Of a stretch of DNA of 64,000 nucleotides, positions 8,132 to 16,983 are shown piece by piece. The notes below the pieces were generated by a model. The model did not search any database. It had not been told where the DNA came from and was given only the letters and a program-made list of their open reading frames with translations. Position 1 is the stretch's first letter; each line of letters opens with the position of its first letter. The position numbers and the translations under genes are program-made. Source of the stretch: Patulibacter sp052039575 (GTDB taxonomy: Bacteria; Actinomycetota; Thermoleophilia; Solirubrobacterales; Solirubrobacteraceae); assembly GCA_052039575.1 (NCBI GenBank), contig JBQGEK010000144.1, positions 1 through 64,000 of the forward strand. The letters are read 5' to 3'.

Positions 8132-8909
8132 CCGAGCGGACGAGCGGCGTGTACCCGCTGGCCTGACCGGCGTTGTTCGGGTGGTAGCTGTCGCTGATCG
8201 AGAACGGCGACAGGCCGTTCAGCCACGACGACGAGGAGCAGAGCGCGTGGCCGGTGAACGCGGCGATCGAGCTCTTGTAGGTGAACCCGTAGGCCGCGGC
8301 GCGAGCCGCCGTCACCGCGTCCATCGTGTTGACGAGGTTGTTGGCCGCCGTCATCTCCGACGAGCTGATGCCGAACGCGCTCGTGCAGGTCGCGCCGCTG
8401 AACAGCCGCGGGTAGCCGAGCACGATCACGGTCGCGTTGGGCGCCCGGGTCTTGATCTGCGAGTAGAGGTTGTTCAGCAGGCCCGGGAGCGTGGTGTTCG
8501 TCCACGTGATCTTGCTGTTGATCGACGACACGCAGTTGAGGATGGTGCAGTTGGCGATCAGCGACGCGAAGCCCGCGTCGTTGCCGCCCGCCGTCACGGT
8601 GACCCAGTTGGTCGACGCGTTGAGCGGCCCGAGCTGGTTGGCGATCACGTCGGTCGTCGTGGCGCCCGAGCATGCCGTGAAGCTGAGCGAGAAGCCCGTC
8701 GCCGCAGCGACGCGAGCCGGGTAGGCGTTGGAGGTGCGCGAGCACGAGCTGCTCAGGTCGTAGCTGCCGGCACCGACGCCGGACGAGAAGCTGTCGCCGA
8801 GCGCGGTGTAGTTGGCGCCCTGGGCTGCCGATGGGACGCCGACCGCGAAGGCGGCAGCGGCTACGGACACGGAAACGGCAGCGGTCAGCCGCCGCGAGAT
8901 GCGGAACAT
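8121..8909 (-). CDS. secreted SGNH/GDSL hydrolase
   Basis: This 262-residue exported esterase/lipase starts at ATG 8907-8909 with AGGAG five bases upstream. A signal peptide (MFRISRRLTAAVSVSVAAAA ... ending near SAAQGA) is followed at once by block I, YTALGDSFSSGVG, with the catalytic Ser. Four Cys residues suggest disulphides. Block III is TAGGNDAGF (oxyanion Gly-Asn), and the C-terminal block V, SDSYHPNNAGQ, supplies Asp and His. The arrangement matches Streptomyces-type SGNH hydrolases (about 260 aa) acting extracellularly on lipid or acyl esters. The substrate is not predictable. Confidence 0.93.
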   Translation of the reverse strand: MFRISRRLTAAVSVSVAAAAFAVGVPSAAQGANYTALGDSFSSGVGAGSYDLSSSCSRTSNAYPARVAAATGFSLSFTACSGATTTDVIANQLGPLNASTNWVTVTAGGNDAGFASLIANCTILNCVSSINSKITWTNTTLPGLLNNLYSQIKTRAPNATVIVLGYPRLFSGATCTSAFGISSSEMTAANNLVNTMDAVTAARAAAYGFTYKSSIAAFTGHALCSSSSWLNGLSPFSISDSYHPNNAGQASGYTPLVRSVTG

Positions 8910-9133
8910 GGTGACTCCTGAGAGGGGTGGCGGGGCACCCCTTCCTGCCGGAGCGCTCCAAGAACGCCTTCGACGCTAGCCCGAGGCCCTGTGCCGGAAC
9001 AACGGCGAACGGTGACCATCGGCGATCGGATCGGCAAGGAGATCGGCGATCCCGCAGAGATCTCCCCCAACCACGGATTCTGCGCTTGGGACCCTCGTCG
9101 AAGCGCTGGCCGCAACGATCACGAGGTGTCCTC

Positions 9134-9577
9134 ATGACCCGTTCCATCACCCCGATCCTTGCCGTCGTCGGTGCCGGGCTCGGTCTGGCCGCCGGCTCGG
9201 CGACGGCCGCGACCTCGTCGAGCACGGTGGAGACGTCGACGATCGCCACCGGCTCGACCGCTCCGCCGGTCGGACCGCAGCAGACCTGGACCGGCAAGAC
9301 CTCTCCGGTCGACCTGGACGGCACCGGCATCGAGCAGGGAGACCGTCTGCCCAAGGGCTCGGTCCTCGTCTACCGCGCGATCAACGTGCCGAGGGGCCAG
9401 CGACGCCGCGTACGCCTGGTCGTCCCGCGCGGCGAGCAGATCGTGACCGCCGCGCAGACCGGATCGTTCTCGTCCGGAGTCGTCAACGCCAACTACGTCG
9501 GCCGCCGCTCGGTGACGATCCGCGTGTCGGGTGGGCAGAACGGCGCGGTGGGCCGGCTCTACGCCTACGCCCGCTGA
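9134..9577 (+). CDS. secreted protein of unknown function, 147 aa
   Basis: The ATG at 9134 is preceded by GAGGT at a normal distance; an upstream extension of the frame is non-coding in character. A signal peptide (MTRSITPILAVVGAGLGLAA ... SATAA) precedes a Thr/Ser-rich linker and a ~95-residue beta-rich domain (VLVYRAINVPRGQRRRVRLV, then SVTIRVSGGQNGAVGRLYAYAR). There are no Cys residues and no known motif. It is divergent from the SGNH hydrolase gene across 224 bp. Likely an exported structural or binding protein; I cannot assign a family. Confidence 0.65.
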   Translation: MTRSITPILAVVGAGLGLAAGSATAATSSSTVETSTIATGSTAPPVGPQQTWTGKTSPVDLDGTGIEQGDRLPKGSVLVYRAINVPRGQRRRVRLVVPRGEQIVTAAQTGSFSSGVVNANYVGRRSVTIRVSGGQNGAVGRLYAYAR

Positions 9578-9667
9578 CCGACGGCCCCGCCGCTGCCGAC
9601 GGGTATCGACCGTCCCGACGGGCGGTCCCCGCCGTTTGCCGCCCGACCAGCCGGGCACCGGAAGGAC

Positions 9668-10510
9668 ATGAGTTCCTCCGGATCCCCCGACTCCGACGAT
9701 CCGCGCCCGAACGACGGCCGGCCGCTCGCCGTGATCACCGGGGCGACGGCGGGGATCGGGCACGAGCTGGCGCGCGTCTTCGCGCAGAACGGGTTCGACG
9801 TCGTCGTATCGGCCGAGGACGACCGCGTCGACGAGACCGCCGACGAGCTACGAGCCATGGGCGACGCCGTCGCCTACGGCGTGCAGAGCGATCTGGCGAC
9901 GTTCGACGGACGCGAGCAGCTGGTCGACGCCGTGGCGCAGCTGGGTCGGCCGGTCGACGTGCTGGTGCTGAACGCGGGCGTCGGCGTCACCGGTGACTTC
10001 GCCCGCGACACCGAGCTGCGCGACCATCTGCGACTGATCGACGTGAACGTCGGCTCGACCGTCCACCTGGCGCGGAGATTCGCCCCGGCAATGGTGGCAC
10101 GCGGCGCAGGGCGAATCCTGATCACGTCATCGGTCGCCGTCAGCACCCCGGTCCCGTACCAGTCGACCTACGCGGCGTCGAAGGCGTTCGTCCACTCCTT
10201 CGCGCAGGCGCTGAGGACCGAGCTCTCCGACGCCGGCGTCACCGTCACCGCGCTGCAGCCGGGCGGCACCGACACCGAGTTCTGGGCCCGCGCCGACGCC
10301 GAGGACACCGAGATCGCCAACCAGGACCTCGGCGACCCCGCGGACGTCGCGCTCGCCGGCTACGAGGCGACGATGCGCGGCGACGACCACGTGATCGCGG
10401 GCAAGCTCTCGCACAAGCTGGCCGAGAAGGCCGCCGCGATCCTGCCCGACACGTTGAGCGCGAAGCTGACCGGCGGGTCGACGAAGCCCGGCAGCGCCGA
10501 CGAGCGGTAG
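9668..10510 (+). CDS. short-chain dehydrogenase/reductase (SDR)
   Basis: A classical SDR of 280 residues with an acidic ~18-residue N-terminal extension. The cofactor loop is TGATAGIG (~24-31), the NAG motif is LVLNAGVG (~96-103), and the catalytic triad is Ser in ITSSVA (~157) with YAASK (Tyr and Lys, ~170). The C-terminus (HKLAEKAAAILPDTLSAKL) resembles the cytosolic SDR subgroup seen in lipid or polyketide metabolism. AAGGAC precedes the ATG. It is monocistronic, ending at a strong hairpin 70 bp downstream. Substrate unknown. Confidence 0.9.
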   Translation: MSSSGSPDSDDPRPNDGRPLAVITGATAGIGHELARVFAQNGFDVVVSAEDDRVDETADELRAMGDAVAYGVQSDLATFDGREQLVDAVAQLGRPVDVLVLNAGVGVTGDFARDTELRDHLRLIDVNVGSTVHLARRFAPAMVARGAGRILITSSVAVSTPVPYQSTYAASKAFVHSFAQALRTELSDAGVTVTALQPGGTDTEFWARADAEDTEIANQDLGDPADVALAGYEATMRGDDHVIAGKLSHKLAEKAAAILPDTLSAKLTGGSTKPGSADER

Positions 10511-10574
10511 CGGCGCTGCGCCGACGAGGGAGCCGGCCATCCCTCCGACCGCCACGCCTCGAGCGGTCAGAAAG

Positions 10575-10715
10575 CGTCAGGGCCCCGGCTTCCCCACCGG
10601 GGCCCTTCGGCGTTCATCACTACCACAACAAACAACAGCGCCACCCACCGGGCGAACCGCGGTGAGGACCAGACTGAGCGGCGACTCGAGAGAAACCGTT
10701 TCCGGTGCTGGCCCT
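10575..10715 (-). ncRNA. candidate small RNA (about 140 nt)
   Basis: A well-formed minus-strand promoter at 10722-10749 points into a gene-free stretch that ends about 115-140 nt later in the strong hairpin at 10580-10605. A promoter followed by an intrinsic-terminator-like hairpin with no good open frame between is the signature of an independent sRNA. The transcript would carry a small stem, GAAAC-C-GTTTC, near its 5' end. The only reading frame is a 16-codon one starting MNAEGPRW inside the hairpin, with no ribosome site. I do not recognise an RNA family. Confidence 0.4.
10580..10605. terminator. strong bidirectional hairpin terminator
   Basis: Perfect 9-bp GC stem GGGCCCCGG / CCGGGGCCC with an 8-nt loop. 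It is placed to end the SDR transcript on the plus strand and, read on the minus strand, it ends the putative small RNA that starts near 10715. Confidence 0.75.
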
Positions 10716-10721
10716 GCGATC

Positions 10722-10749
10722 AGTATACAGACAAAACATCTCGGCGCAA
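10722..10749 (-). promoter_or_regulatory. sigma-70-type promoter of the candidate sRNA
   Basis: Read on the minus strand: -35 TTGCGC, 16-bp spacer, -10 TATACT, with an AT-rich spacer unusual for this DNA. Very similar boxes (TTGCGT-16-TACAGT at 24904-24931 and CTGCGC-17-TATATT at 47710-47738) occur elsewhere in the window. Confidence 0.6.
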
Positions 10750-10829
10750 GGCTTCTTTGCCATCCACCCACAGGGGCGATTCCGGGGCGTGGCGGGAGCG
10801 TTCCCACCACGCCCGGGCACCGCCAGGGG

Positions 10830-13709
10830 CTAGCGGCGTGTCGGCGTCGCCGCCGACTTCTTCGCGGACGAGCTCTTCTTGCTCGTCGACTTCTTCTTCG
10901 TCGACTTGCGCTTCGGCTTCGCGCAGGCGGTCGAGATGTTGGGCCGCTGGGCCTTCAGCCGCTTGTTGTTGTGCCCCTGGATCGAGGCGATCCCGCGGAG
11001 CTGCGACTTCGGGGCCTTGCAGAGGTCCCGCGTCGAGGCGATGATCCCGTTCTTCCCGCCGTTGATCGTCATCGTGAAGCGGGTGATCGGCGCGTCCGGC
11101 AGCGCCGGGAACGTCGTCACCAGCCGGGACTGACGATCGACCGCGGTCTCGGCCCGGGCGAGGATCGTGACCTCGCCGCGCAGCGCGACCTGCAGCGTCG
11201 GCAGCGTGGCGATCTTGCGTCCCGTCTTCGGATCGGTCCGCTCGCCCTTGACGAAGTAGACCGGACCCTTCAGCGATCGGTTGAGGATCGGCGAGACCGC
11301 CTCCGCCTGACCGACGATCGACGCGTTGGGGCAGTTGTTCGCGGCCGCCTGGGCGACCTCGCACAGCCCGCGGGCGTTGGCGGCGCGCAGCGCCACCGAC
11401 TTGGGCAGCGTGACCTTGACCGACTTCAGGCCAGCCTGGCCGTCCGGCTGGGTCATGGTCGCCCGTACCTGCGGGTTCTTGTTCTTGCCCATCTGCTTGC
11501 GGTTGCGCAGCTCGAGCTTCAGCTTGGGGCTGAACCGTTGGTTGGCGCAGTTGCTGGTCGGCAGGCCGGCCTCGCGGACGGTCTCGCCTCCCTGCCCCGA
11601 GACCAGGCCGAACTGGGCCTGACCGACCGAGCACGACGTCGCGTTGCGAGTGAACCGGTCACGGGTCACGTTGATCGACAGCTCCCGCAGCCGCAGCGGC
11701 ACGCCCTCGATGATCTGCGGCAGCGGATCACTGAGGATCGAGACCTGTGCGGTCGTCGGGTCGATCCGCAGCGACTGCCGGACCACCACGTCGCCGAGGT
11801 CGTACGGCCCGGCGACCGCGCGGATCACGGCCATCGTGCCGAACTGCCCGCCGTTGTACGCGCCGGTGAAGTACAGCCGCCCGGTCAGGGTCAGCGGGTT
11901 GCTGCCCGACCCGGCGCGCGTGGTCACCGTGCCGATCTGCGTCTCCGCCGGGCAAGCGCCCGCGTTCGCCTGCGCGTCGGCGCACTGCGGCACGTCGCGG
12001 ATCCGGGCGAGCTGGCCCGGGGGCAGCGTCACGCTCAGCCCGCGCAAGGTCTGGTCGCCGTCGTTGCGCGCGACGCCGAGCGCCAGCGGCGCGAAGGCGC
12101 CGGCGCGGGTGCCGCCCGTCGACGCGAGAACCCCGGGCGCGAACGGGTAGCCGTTCTCGCAGCCAGCGACGTCGAGCAGCGTCGGCGCGTTGGCAGCCGG
12201 TGTACCCGACCACGGGTCGAAGCCGATCACGCCGCCGTGCTGGCCGCAGGTCGGCGGACTCGCCAAGACCGTGTTCTGGGTGTCCTTGAACTGCAGCTCG
12301 AGGTCACTGAACGGCAGCTGCGGGTTGTTGTCGAAGACCGCCCGCAGCTGGCCGCTGTTGGCGTCGGCGATCACCGACCCCGCCAGCCGGACGGTGATGC
12401 CGAACGCGTCCGCCTGGACGAACAGCCGGTAGCGGTTGCCGGGCAGCGGCTCGCCGACGAAGGCCGAGCCCTCGAGCGGACGATCGAGCAGCGGCGTGGT
12501 GATCTTCACCGAGCCCACGTTCGAGCCCGCCGGACAGGCGATCGGGTTCTCCGTGCCCTTGCCGAACTGCGCGTCCGTGCACGCTTCCAGGCCGTTGGCG
12601 GCCGAGGGGTTGATGCTCACGCCCTCGGGCAGGCTGGCCACGATCTGCTTGACGTGCGCGGTCCCTCGCTCGGCGGTCTGCGACTGCGGGACGTGCAGGT
12701 GCACGCGCAGCGGCAGCGGACTGTCCCGCAGGATCGGGCCCGTGGAGCCCAGGCCGGCGGCCGGCGCGAACGGGACGCTGTCGCAGGCGTTGACCCCGAC
12801 CGGCGTGGTGTAGCTGCTGCGCACCTGCTCACCGGTGTAGGACTCGGCCCAGACGGTCGAGGTCTGCACGCCCGCGCACGACGTCGGGTTGGTCAGGAAG
12901 GCGGTGCTCTTGCTGGACACCGGGCCGCCGTTGACGGTCTTTGGCGGGAGCAGCGACGGGAGCCCTCGGACGTGGGTCGTCGACACCCCTCGGACACTGT
13001 CGTGTTGAGCCGCCCCGGGAACGCCCCAGAACGCCAGATTGGAACGGACGACGGCCGGATTCTGCGGCAGGTTGGAGATCGTGAAGAACAGCCCGTAGTC
13101 GCTGTTGCGCACGCCGCCGTGGATGATCACCGGGCTCTTGTCGCCGCCGAGCAACGCCGACCCCGGGGCCTGCGCGGGGTTGAACCCGAAGCGCGCGATC
13201 TGGTTGCCCGAGCGGGTCAGGTTGTAGATCGGCAACTCGACGTCGAGCGTGTACCGACCGAGCGGCAACAGGCCGCCGACCACGATGTCGCCCCGGGCGG
13301 TCAGCCGCTGCACGCCGATCTGCGACGCACCGGGGCAGTTCTGCGCTGCCAGCTGCTCGTCGGTACAGGTCGGGATCGCCGGGAAGTTCGGCGCCAGGCC
13401 CTGCGGGATGTCGATCCGCAGATTCTTGGCGTTGCCGATCGGCTCGCCCGACCCGTTGGTCTGGAAACTGAAGTCGGTGACGCCGAAGGGCGGTCGGCCG
13501 CCGGCGGTCTGGAAGTAGGCCTCGCGGTCGTCGGCGTCGGTCAGGACGCCGGCCGCGAAGTCGCTGATCGCGAAGGCCTGGGCGCTGCTCGCTCCGGCCA
13601 GCGATCCGACGCCTATGGCGGCTGCCGTACCGAGCCCGAGCACGAGCGCACGTAGCCTGGGGTATCGAGCCGACGTCGCTGGGACGCCCGGCTCACCACG
13701 GTCACGCAT
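10830..13709 (-). CDS. large secreted repeat protein, paralogue A (959 aa)
   Basis: A signal peptide follows a charged leader (LRALVLGLGTAAAIGVG ... SSAQA, ~20-45). The mature protein consists of extended beta-rich units. A signature with two Cys, C-x(n)-CPxxSxIG, occurs four times (CTDEQLAAQNCPGASQIG; CTDAQF...ACPAGSNVG; CADAQANAGACPAETQIG; CEVAQAAANNCPNASIVG), implying four related domains each closed by a disulphide. The C-terminus is a basic Lys/Ser tail (KRKSTKKKSTSKK). No catalytic motif is visible. It is probably a cell-surface or extracellular-matrix protein. It is paralogous to the next gene upstream, sharing for example LKGPVYFVKGERTDPK and DAPI.RF.

 Cleavage and anchoring are unproven. 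Confidence 0.85.
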   Translation of the reverse strand: MRDRGEPGVPATSARYPRLRALVLGLGTAAAIGVGSLAGASSAQAFAISDFAAGVLTDADDREAYFQTAGGRPPFGVTDFSFQTNGSGEPIGNAKNLRIDIPQGLAPNFPAIPTCTDEQLAAQNCPGASQIGVQRLTARGDIVVGGLLPLGRYTLDVELPIYNLTRSGNQIARFGFNPAQAPGSALLGGDKSPVIIHGGVRNSDYGLFFTISNLPQNPAVVRSNLAFWGVPGAAQHDSVRGVSTTHVRGLPSLLPPKTVNGGPVSSKSTAFLTNPTSCAGVQTSTVWAESYTGEQVRSSYTTPVGVNACDSVPFAPAAGLGSTGPILRDSPLPLRVHLHVPQSQTAERGTAHVKQIVASLPEGVSINPSAANGLEACTDAQFGKGTENPIACPAGSNVGSVKITTPLLDRPLEGSAFVGEPLPGNRYRLFVQADAFGITVRLAGSVIADANSGQLRAVFDNNPQLPFSDLELQFKDTQNTVLASPPTCGQHGGVIGFDPWSGTPAANAPTLLDVAGCENGYPFAPGVLASTGGTRAGAFAPLALGVARNDGDQTLRGLSVTLPPGQLARIRDVPQCADAQANAGACPAETQIGTVTTRAGSGSNPLTLTGRLYFTGAYNGGQFGTMAVIRAVAGPYDLGDVVVRQSLRIDPTTAQVSILSDPLPQIIEGVPLRLRELSINVTRDRFTRNATSCSVGQAQFGLVSGQGGETVREAGLPTSNCANQRFSPKLKLELRNRKQMGKNKNPQVRATMTQPDGQAGLKSVKVTLPKSVALRAANARGLCEVAQAAANNCPNASIVGQAEAVSPILNRSLKGPVYFVKGERTDPKTGRKIATLPTLQVALRGEVTILARAETAVDRQSRLVTTFPALPDAPITRFTMTINGGKNGIIASTRDLCKAPKSQLRGIASIQGHNNKRLKAQRPNISTACAKPKRKSTKKKSTSKKSSSAKKSAATPTRR

Positions 13710-13761
13710 GGTGGGTTCTCTCTCTCCTTGGGGGATCTCTCGAGGACGCTCACGGCGCGTC

Positions 13762-13779
13762 CCGTCTACAGCCGTCTAC
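13762..13779. repeat. tandem direct repeat CCGTCTAC, period 10
   Basis: CCGTCTAC occurs at 13762-13769 and 13772-13779, about 60 bp upstream of the start of paralogue A. On the minus strand this reads GTAGACGG twice, resembling the TAGACT -10 element at 46147. It could be a tandem promoter element or a regulator site one helical turn apart. Confidence 0.4.
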
Positions 13780-13807
13780 CCCGACCGGGACTCCGTATAA
13801 CGCAGTC

Positions 13808-13832
13808 CCGCCGCCGTGATTCACGGCGGCGG
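13808..13832 (-). terminator. hairpin terminator downstream of paralogue B
   Basis: Perfect 12-bp inverted repeat CCGCCGCCGTGA / TCACGGCGGCGG separated by one base, 36 bp past the stop of the minus-strand gene at 13868. It separates the two paralogues into distinct transcripts. Confidence 0.75.
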
Positions 13833-13867
13833 TACGAGGTACTACCGGGAGTAGTGTCTCTGTACTG

Positions 13868-16807
13868 CTAGCGGCGGCTGCAGTCCGTTCCGATCCGCGG
13901 ACGCAGCGCCCGCGGGTTCGCACCGTTCTGCCCGCGGAACTGCGCGGTGGCCCGGAACGCCGAGGACGCGCAGAGGTCGCGCGTGGCCTGGATGATCCCG
14001 TTGCGGCCGCCCGAGATGTTGAACTCGAACCGGCTGATCGGCGCGTCCGGCACGGCCGGGAACGTCGTCACGAGACGGTCCTTGCTGACGTTCGTGGTCG
14101 CCCGCAGGTGGATCGTCGTCTCGCCCCGCAGCGGCACGTAGAACGTGGGCAGCGTGGCGATCACGCGGCCGGACTTCGGATCCGTCCGTTCGCCCTTGAC
14201 GAAGTAGACCGGACCCTTCAACTGCTCGTTGAGCACCGGCGTCGTCGCCACCGCGTTCCCGACGATCGAGGACTCCGGGCACTTGTCGGCCGCGGCGTCC
14301 TTGACCTCGCAGAGGCCCTTGGCGTTCTTCGCCGCCAGCGCCAGGTGCTTCGGCAGCGTCACCCGACTAGTACGGATACCCGCTTGGTTGGCCGGTTGGG
14401 TCACCGTCGCGCGCAGCGCCGGGTAGCGGAACTTGCCCATCTGGTTCTTGCCCACCACCCGCATGTTGATCCGCGGGGAGAACGCGAGCTTGTTGCACTC
14501 CACGAAGTCCGGGGCCGCGGTGCGGTAGGACTGGGCGCCGGTCGTCGTGAACAGGTCCGCCTGGACCCGCTCGGTACCGCAGGTCGTCGGGTTCCGCATG
14601 AAGTTCGGACGATCGACGTCGAGCTTCAGGTCGCGCAGCCGCAGCGGCACGCCCTCGTGGATCTGCGGCAGCGGATCGCTGATCACCGAGACCATCGCGG
14701 TGTCGGGATCGACCCGCAGCGACTGCCGTACGACGATGTTGCCGAGGTCGTACGGACCGGCGACGACGTGCATGATCACCACGGCACCGAACGAGCCGCC
14801 GTTGTAGCCGAACGTCAGGTAGACCGGCGCGGCGATCTCGAACGGCGCGGCACCTGGGCCGGCCTTGACCGTCACGGTGCCGATCCGGCTCCCGGGCGGG
14901 CAGGACTGCGCCTGGATCTGCGCCTCGCCGCAGCGCTCGACACCCTTGATCGACGCCAGCATGCCGGGCGGCAGGCGGACCCCGATCTCACTGATCGTCT
15001 GCTGGGTGTCCGGGCGGGAGAAGTCGACCGTCAGCAGCGTCTGGGCACCCGAGTGGAACGTCGACGGGTAGAACCCGAAGCCCGGCGCGAACTGGCTGCC
15101 GTTGCAGTCGACGACGTTGACCGCCGCGCGCGTCACGTCCGCGGCGTTGCCCGACCACGGCGACAGGATGCTCTCGCCCTCGTGCGTACCGCACGACGGC
15201 GAGCTGGCGATGATCGCCCGCGACCCGCCGTCGAAGTCCAGCTTGAACTGGCTGAACGGCAGCTGCGGGTTGTCGTTGAAGTAGGCGGTGATCTGGCCGC
15301 TCACCGGATCGGGGCGAACGTCGCCCTTGAGCCGGATCGAGATGCCGAAGCCGTCCGCGTTGATGAACAGCCGGTAGCGGTTGCCCGGCAGCGGCTGGCC
15401 GACGTAGACCGAGCCTTCCAGACCGGCCGGCAGGACCGGCGTGGAGATCTGGACCGTGCCGATCCGCGACGCCGCGGGACAGGCGATCGGGTTGTTCGTG
15501 CCCTTGGCGAACTGGTCGTCGGTGCAGGCCGCCAGCCCGGTGGCCGCCGACGGGCTGATCGTCATGCCCGGGGGCAGCGTGACCGCGACGTTCTTGACGT
15601 GCGCGGTGGCGATCGGATCGTCGTCACCGGCCTGCGGCACGTTCAGCGTGACGCCGAGCGGGACCGGCGAATCCGCCTGCATCGTGCTCGGACCGAACGC
15701 GGTCGAGGTCGAGAACGGCACCTGGTCGCAGCCCTGGAGGCCGTTGGTCGACTCGCCGACCATCACGTCAGCGTTGCGGACCGCGCCCTGCCAGGAGGTC
15801 AGCTCGAGCTCGGCCTTCTGCGGTCCGAGGCAGGCCGTCGGGCTGCGCAGGAACGTGGCGTCCGGGTTGGTGATGCCGGCGGAGCCGGTGGCCGGGATTC
15901 CGGCACCGAGCGGCAGGTTCACCGGAACGTTTGCCGGAACCGTCCCCGTCGCGGGGAATGGAGGGGACGTGAACGGCGGGGTGTTCGAGAACGTGCCCGG
16001 GGCGTCCGTGGAGATCAGCCGCAGCGACGCCGCGCCTCGCTGCGCGTCATGCGCGGCGGAGTTCGGCTTGCCCCAGAAGGTCAGGGTCGACCCCGCGAGC
16101 AGCGGCGGCGTCTGTGGGCTCGTCGCCGTCGGCGTCGGGATGTCGTTGATCGTGAAGAACAGCCGGTTGTCGTCCGGCCGCATGTCTCCGATGATCTCGG
16201 TCATGTGACCGGTATCCGAGACGTGGGCCGAGTCGAAGGCGAAGCGCGCCAACTGCGAGCTGTTGCTGCGTTCCATGTTGAACAACCCGACGCGGACGCC
16301 GACCCATCCCTTCGTGCCGAGCGGGATGCCAAGACCGACGTTGACCGGTGCAGGCAGGTAGGTGCGCAGCCGAAGCTCGACCGTCCCGATCTGGCTCGCC
16401 GGAGGACAGGCGATGTCGTGGAGCTGCTGGTCCGTGCACTCCGGGATCGACTCCGGGTCCGGCACGAGACCCTCGGGCACCGTGACCTGGATCTTCCGCG
16501 TCGACCCGGCCTGTTCCTGAAGCGGTGGCGACTGCGGGTTCGTGTTCGGCGTGACCACCGTGTTGTAGGAGATGATCCCTTGGTAGGGAACTCCTCCGGC
16601 CTGGGACTCGAAGGTGGTCCCATCGGCCTTCACGATGTTGGCCGAGAAGTCCTTGATCTCGTAGGCACCGGCTGGTGCTGCGGCGACGAGGCCGGCAGCT
16701 CCGGCGAGCGTCGCGGCCATGGTTACCGCAGCGGACCGGGAGAACCGTCGGGCTGAACTGCCGTTCGGTTTCACCGCACAATCCCGTCCGAATCCATCCA
16801 TCACACT
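13868..16807 (-). CDS. large secreted repeat protein, paralogue B (979 aa)
   Basis: I place the start at GTG 16805-16807, nine bases after AAGGGG; an ATG six bases later is possible. A signal peptide (RRFSRSAAVTMAATLAGAAG ... APAGA) precedes a mature part starting YEIKDFSANIV. The same four Cys-pair motifs as in paralogue A are present (CTDQQLHDIACPPASQIG; CTDDQF...ACPAASRIG; CGEAQIQAQSCPPGSRIG; CEVKDAAADKCPESSIVG), and the C-terminal domains align almost end to end (QMGK.....RATVTQP..QAG; GPVYFVKGERTDPKSGR). It lacks the Lys-rich tail. A Pro-rich insertion near residue 260 (FTSPPFPATGTVPANVPVNL) is unique to B. It probably shares surface localisation with A. Confidence 0.85.
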   Translation of the reverse strand, partial: SVMDGFGRDCAVKPNGSSARRFSRSAAVTMAATLAGAAGLVAAAPAGAYEIKDFSANIVKADGTTFESQAGGVPYQGIISYNTVVTPNTNPQSPPLQEQAGSTRKIQVTVPEGLVPDPESIPECTDQQLHDIACPPASQIGTVELRLRTYLPAPVNVGLGIPLGTKGWVGVRVGLFNMERSNSSQLARFAFDSAHVSDTGHMTEIIGDMRPDDNRLFFTINDIPTPTATSPQTPPLLAGSTLTFWGKPNSAAHDAQRGAASLRLISTDAPGTFSNTPPFTSPPFPATGTVPANVPVNLPLGAGIPATGSAGITNPDATFLRSPTACLGPQKAELELTSWQGAVRNADVMVGESTNGLQGCDQVPFSTSTAFGPSTMQADSPVPLGVTLNVPQAGDDDPIATAHVKNVAVTLPPGMTISPSAATGLAACTDDQFAKGTNNPIACPAASRIGTVQISTPVLPAGLEGSVYVGQPLPGNRYRLFINADGFGISIRLKGDVRPDPVSGQITAYFNDNPQLPFSQFKLDFDGGSRAIIASSPSCGTHEGESILSPWSGNAADVTRAAVNVVDCNGSQFAPGFGFYPSTFHSGAQTLLTVDFSRPDTQQTISEIGVRLPPGMLASIKGVERCGEAQIQAQSCPPGSRIGTVTVKAGPGAAPFEIAAPVYLTFGYNGGSFGAVVIMHVVAGPYDLGNIVVRQSLRVDPDTAMVSVISDPLPQIHEGVPLRLRDLKLDVDRPNFMRNPTTCGTERVQADLFTTTGAQSYRTAAPDFVECNKLAFSPRINMRVVGKNQMGKFRYPALRATVTQPANQAGIRTSRVTLPKHLALAAKNAKGLCEVKDAAADKCPESSIVGNAVATTPVLNEQLKGPVYFVKGERTDPKSGRVIATLPTFYVPLRGETTIHLRATTNVSKDRLVTTFPAVPDAPISRFEFNISGGRNGIIQATRDLCASSAFRATAQFRGQNGANPRALRPRIGTDCSRR

Positions 16808-16983
16808 CACAACGCTCAACCCCTTATGTCTCTCTCTGAGGTGCGGGAATCGCAGCAGGCTACGCCTCGGAACAGAAGATGTCCAACCGCGCACGACTGT
16901 GCACCGGTCGTGTACCCGGATCGAACGGACGGCACGCGGCGTCTCGGACGATCCGCAGGCCTGTGGAAGTCGGCCGTACCGCG

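Noticed and set aside
9598..9614. GACGG/CCGTC stem after the 147-aa secreted protein gene as a terminator
   Set aside because: Only five base pairs with a 7-nt loop; such stems are common by chance at this GC content.
10662..16756. Long plus-strand open frames (nearly 1000 and 880 codons) opposite the two large secreted protein genes
   Set aside because: They are Arg/Asp/Gln-rich shadows caused by high GC on the opposite strand. The minus-strand proteins have signal peptides, repeats and ribosome sites.
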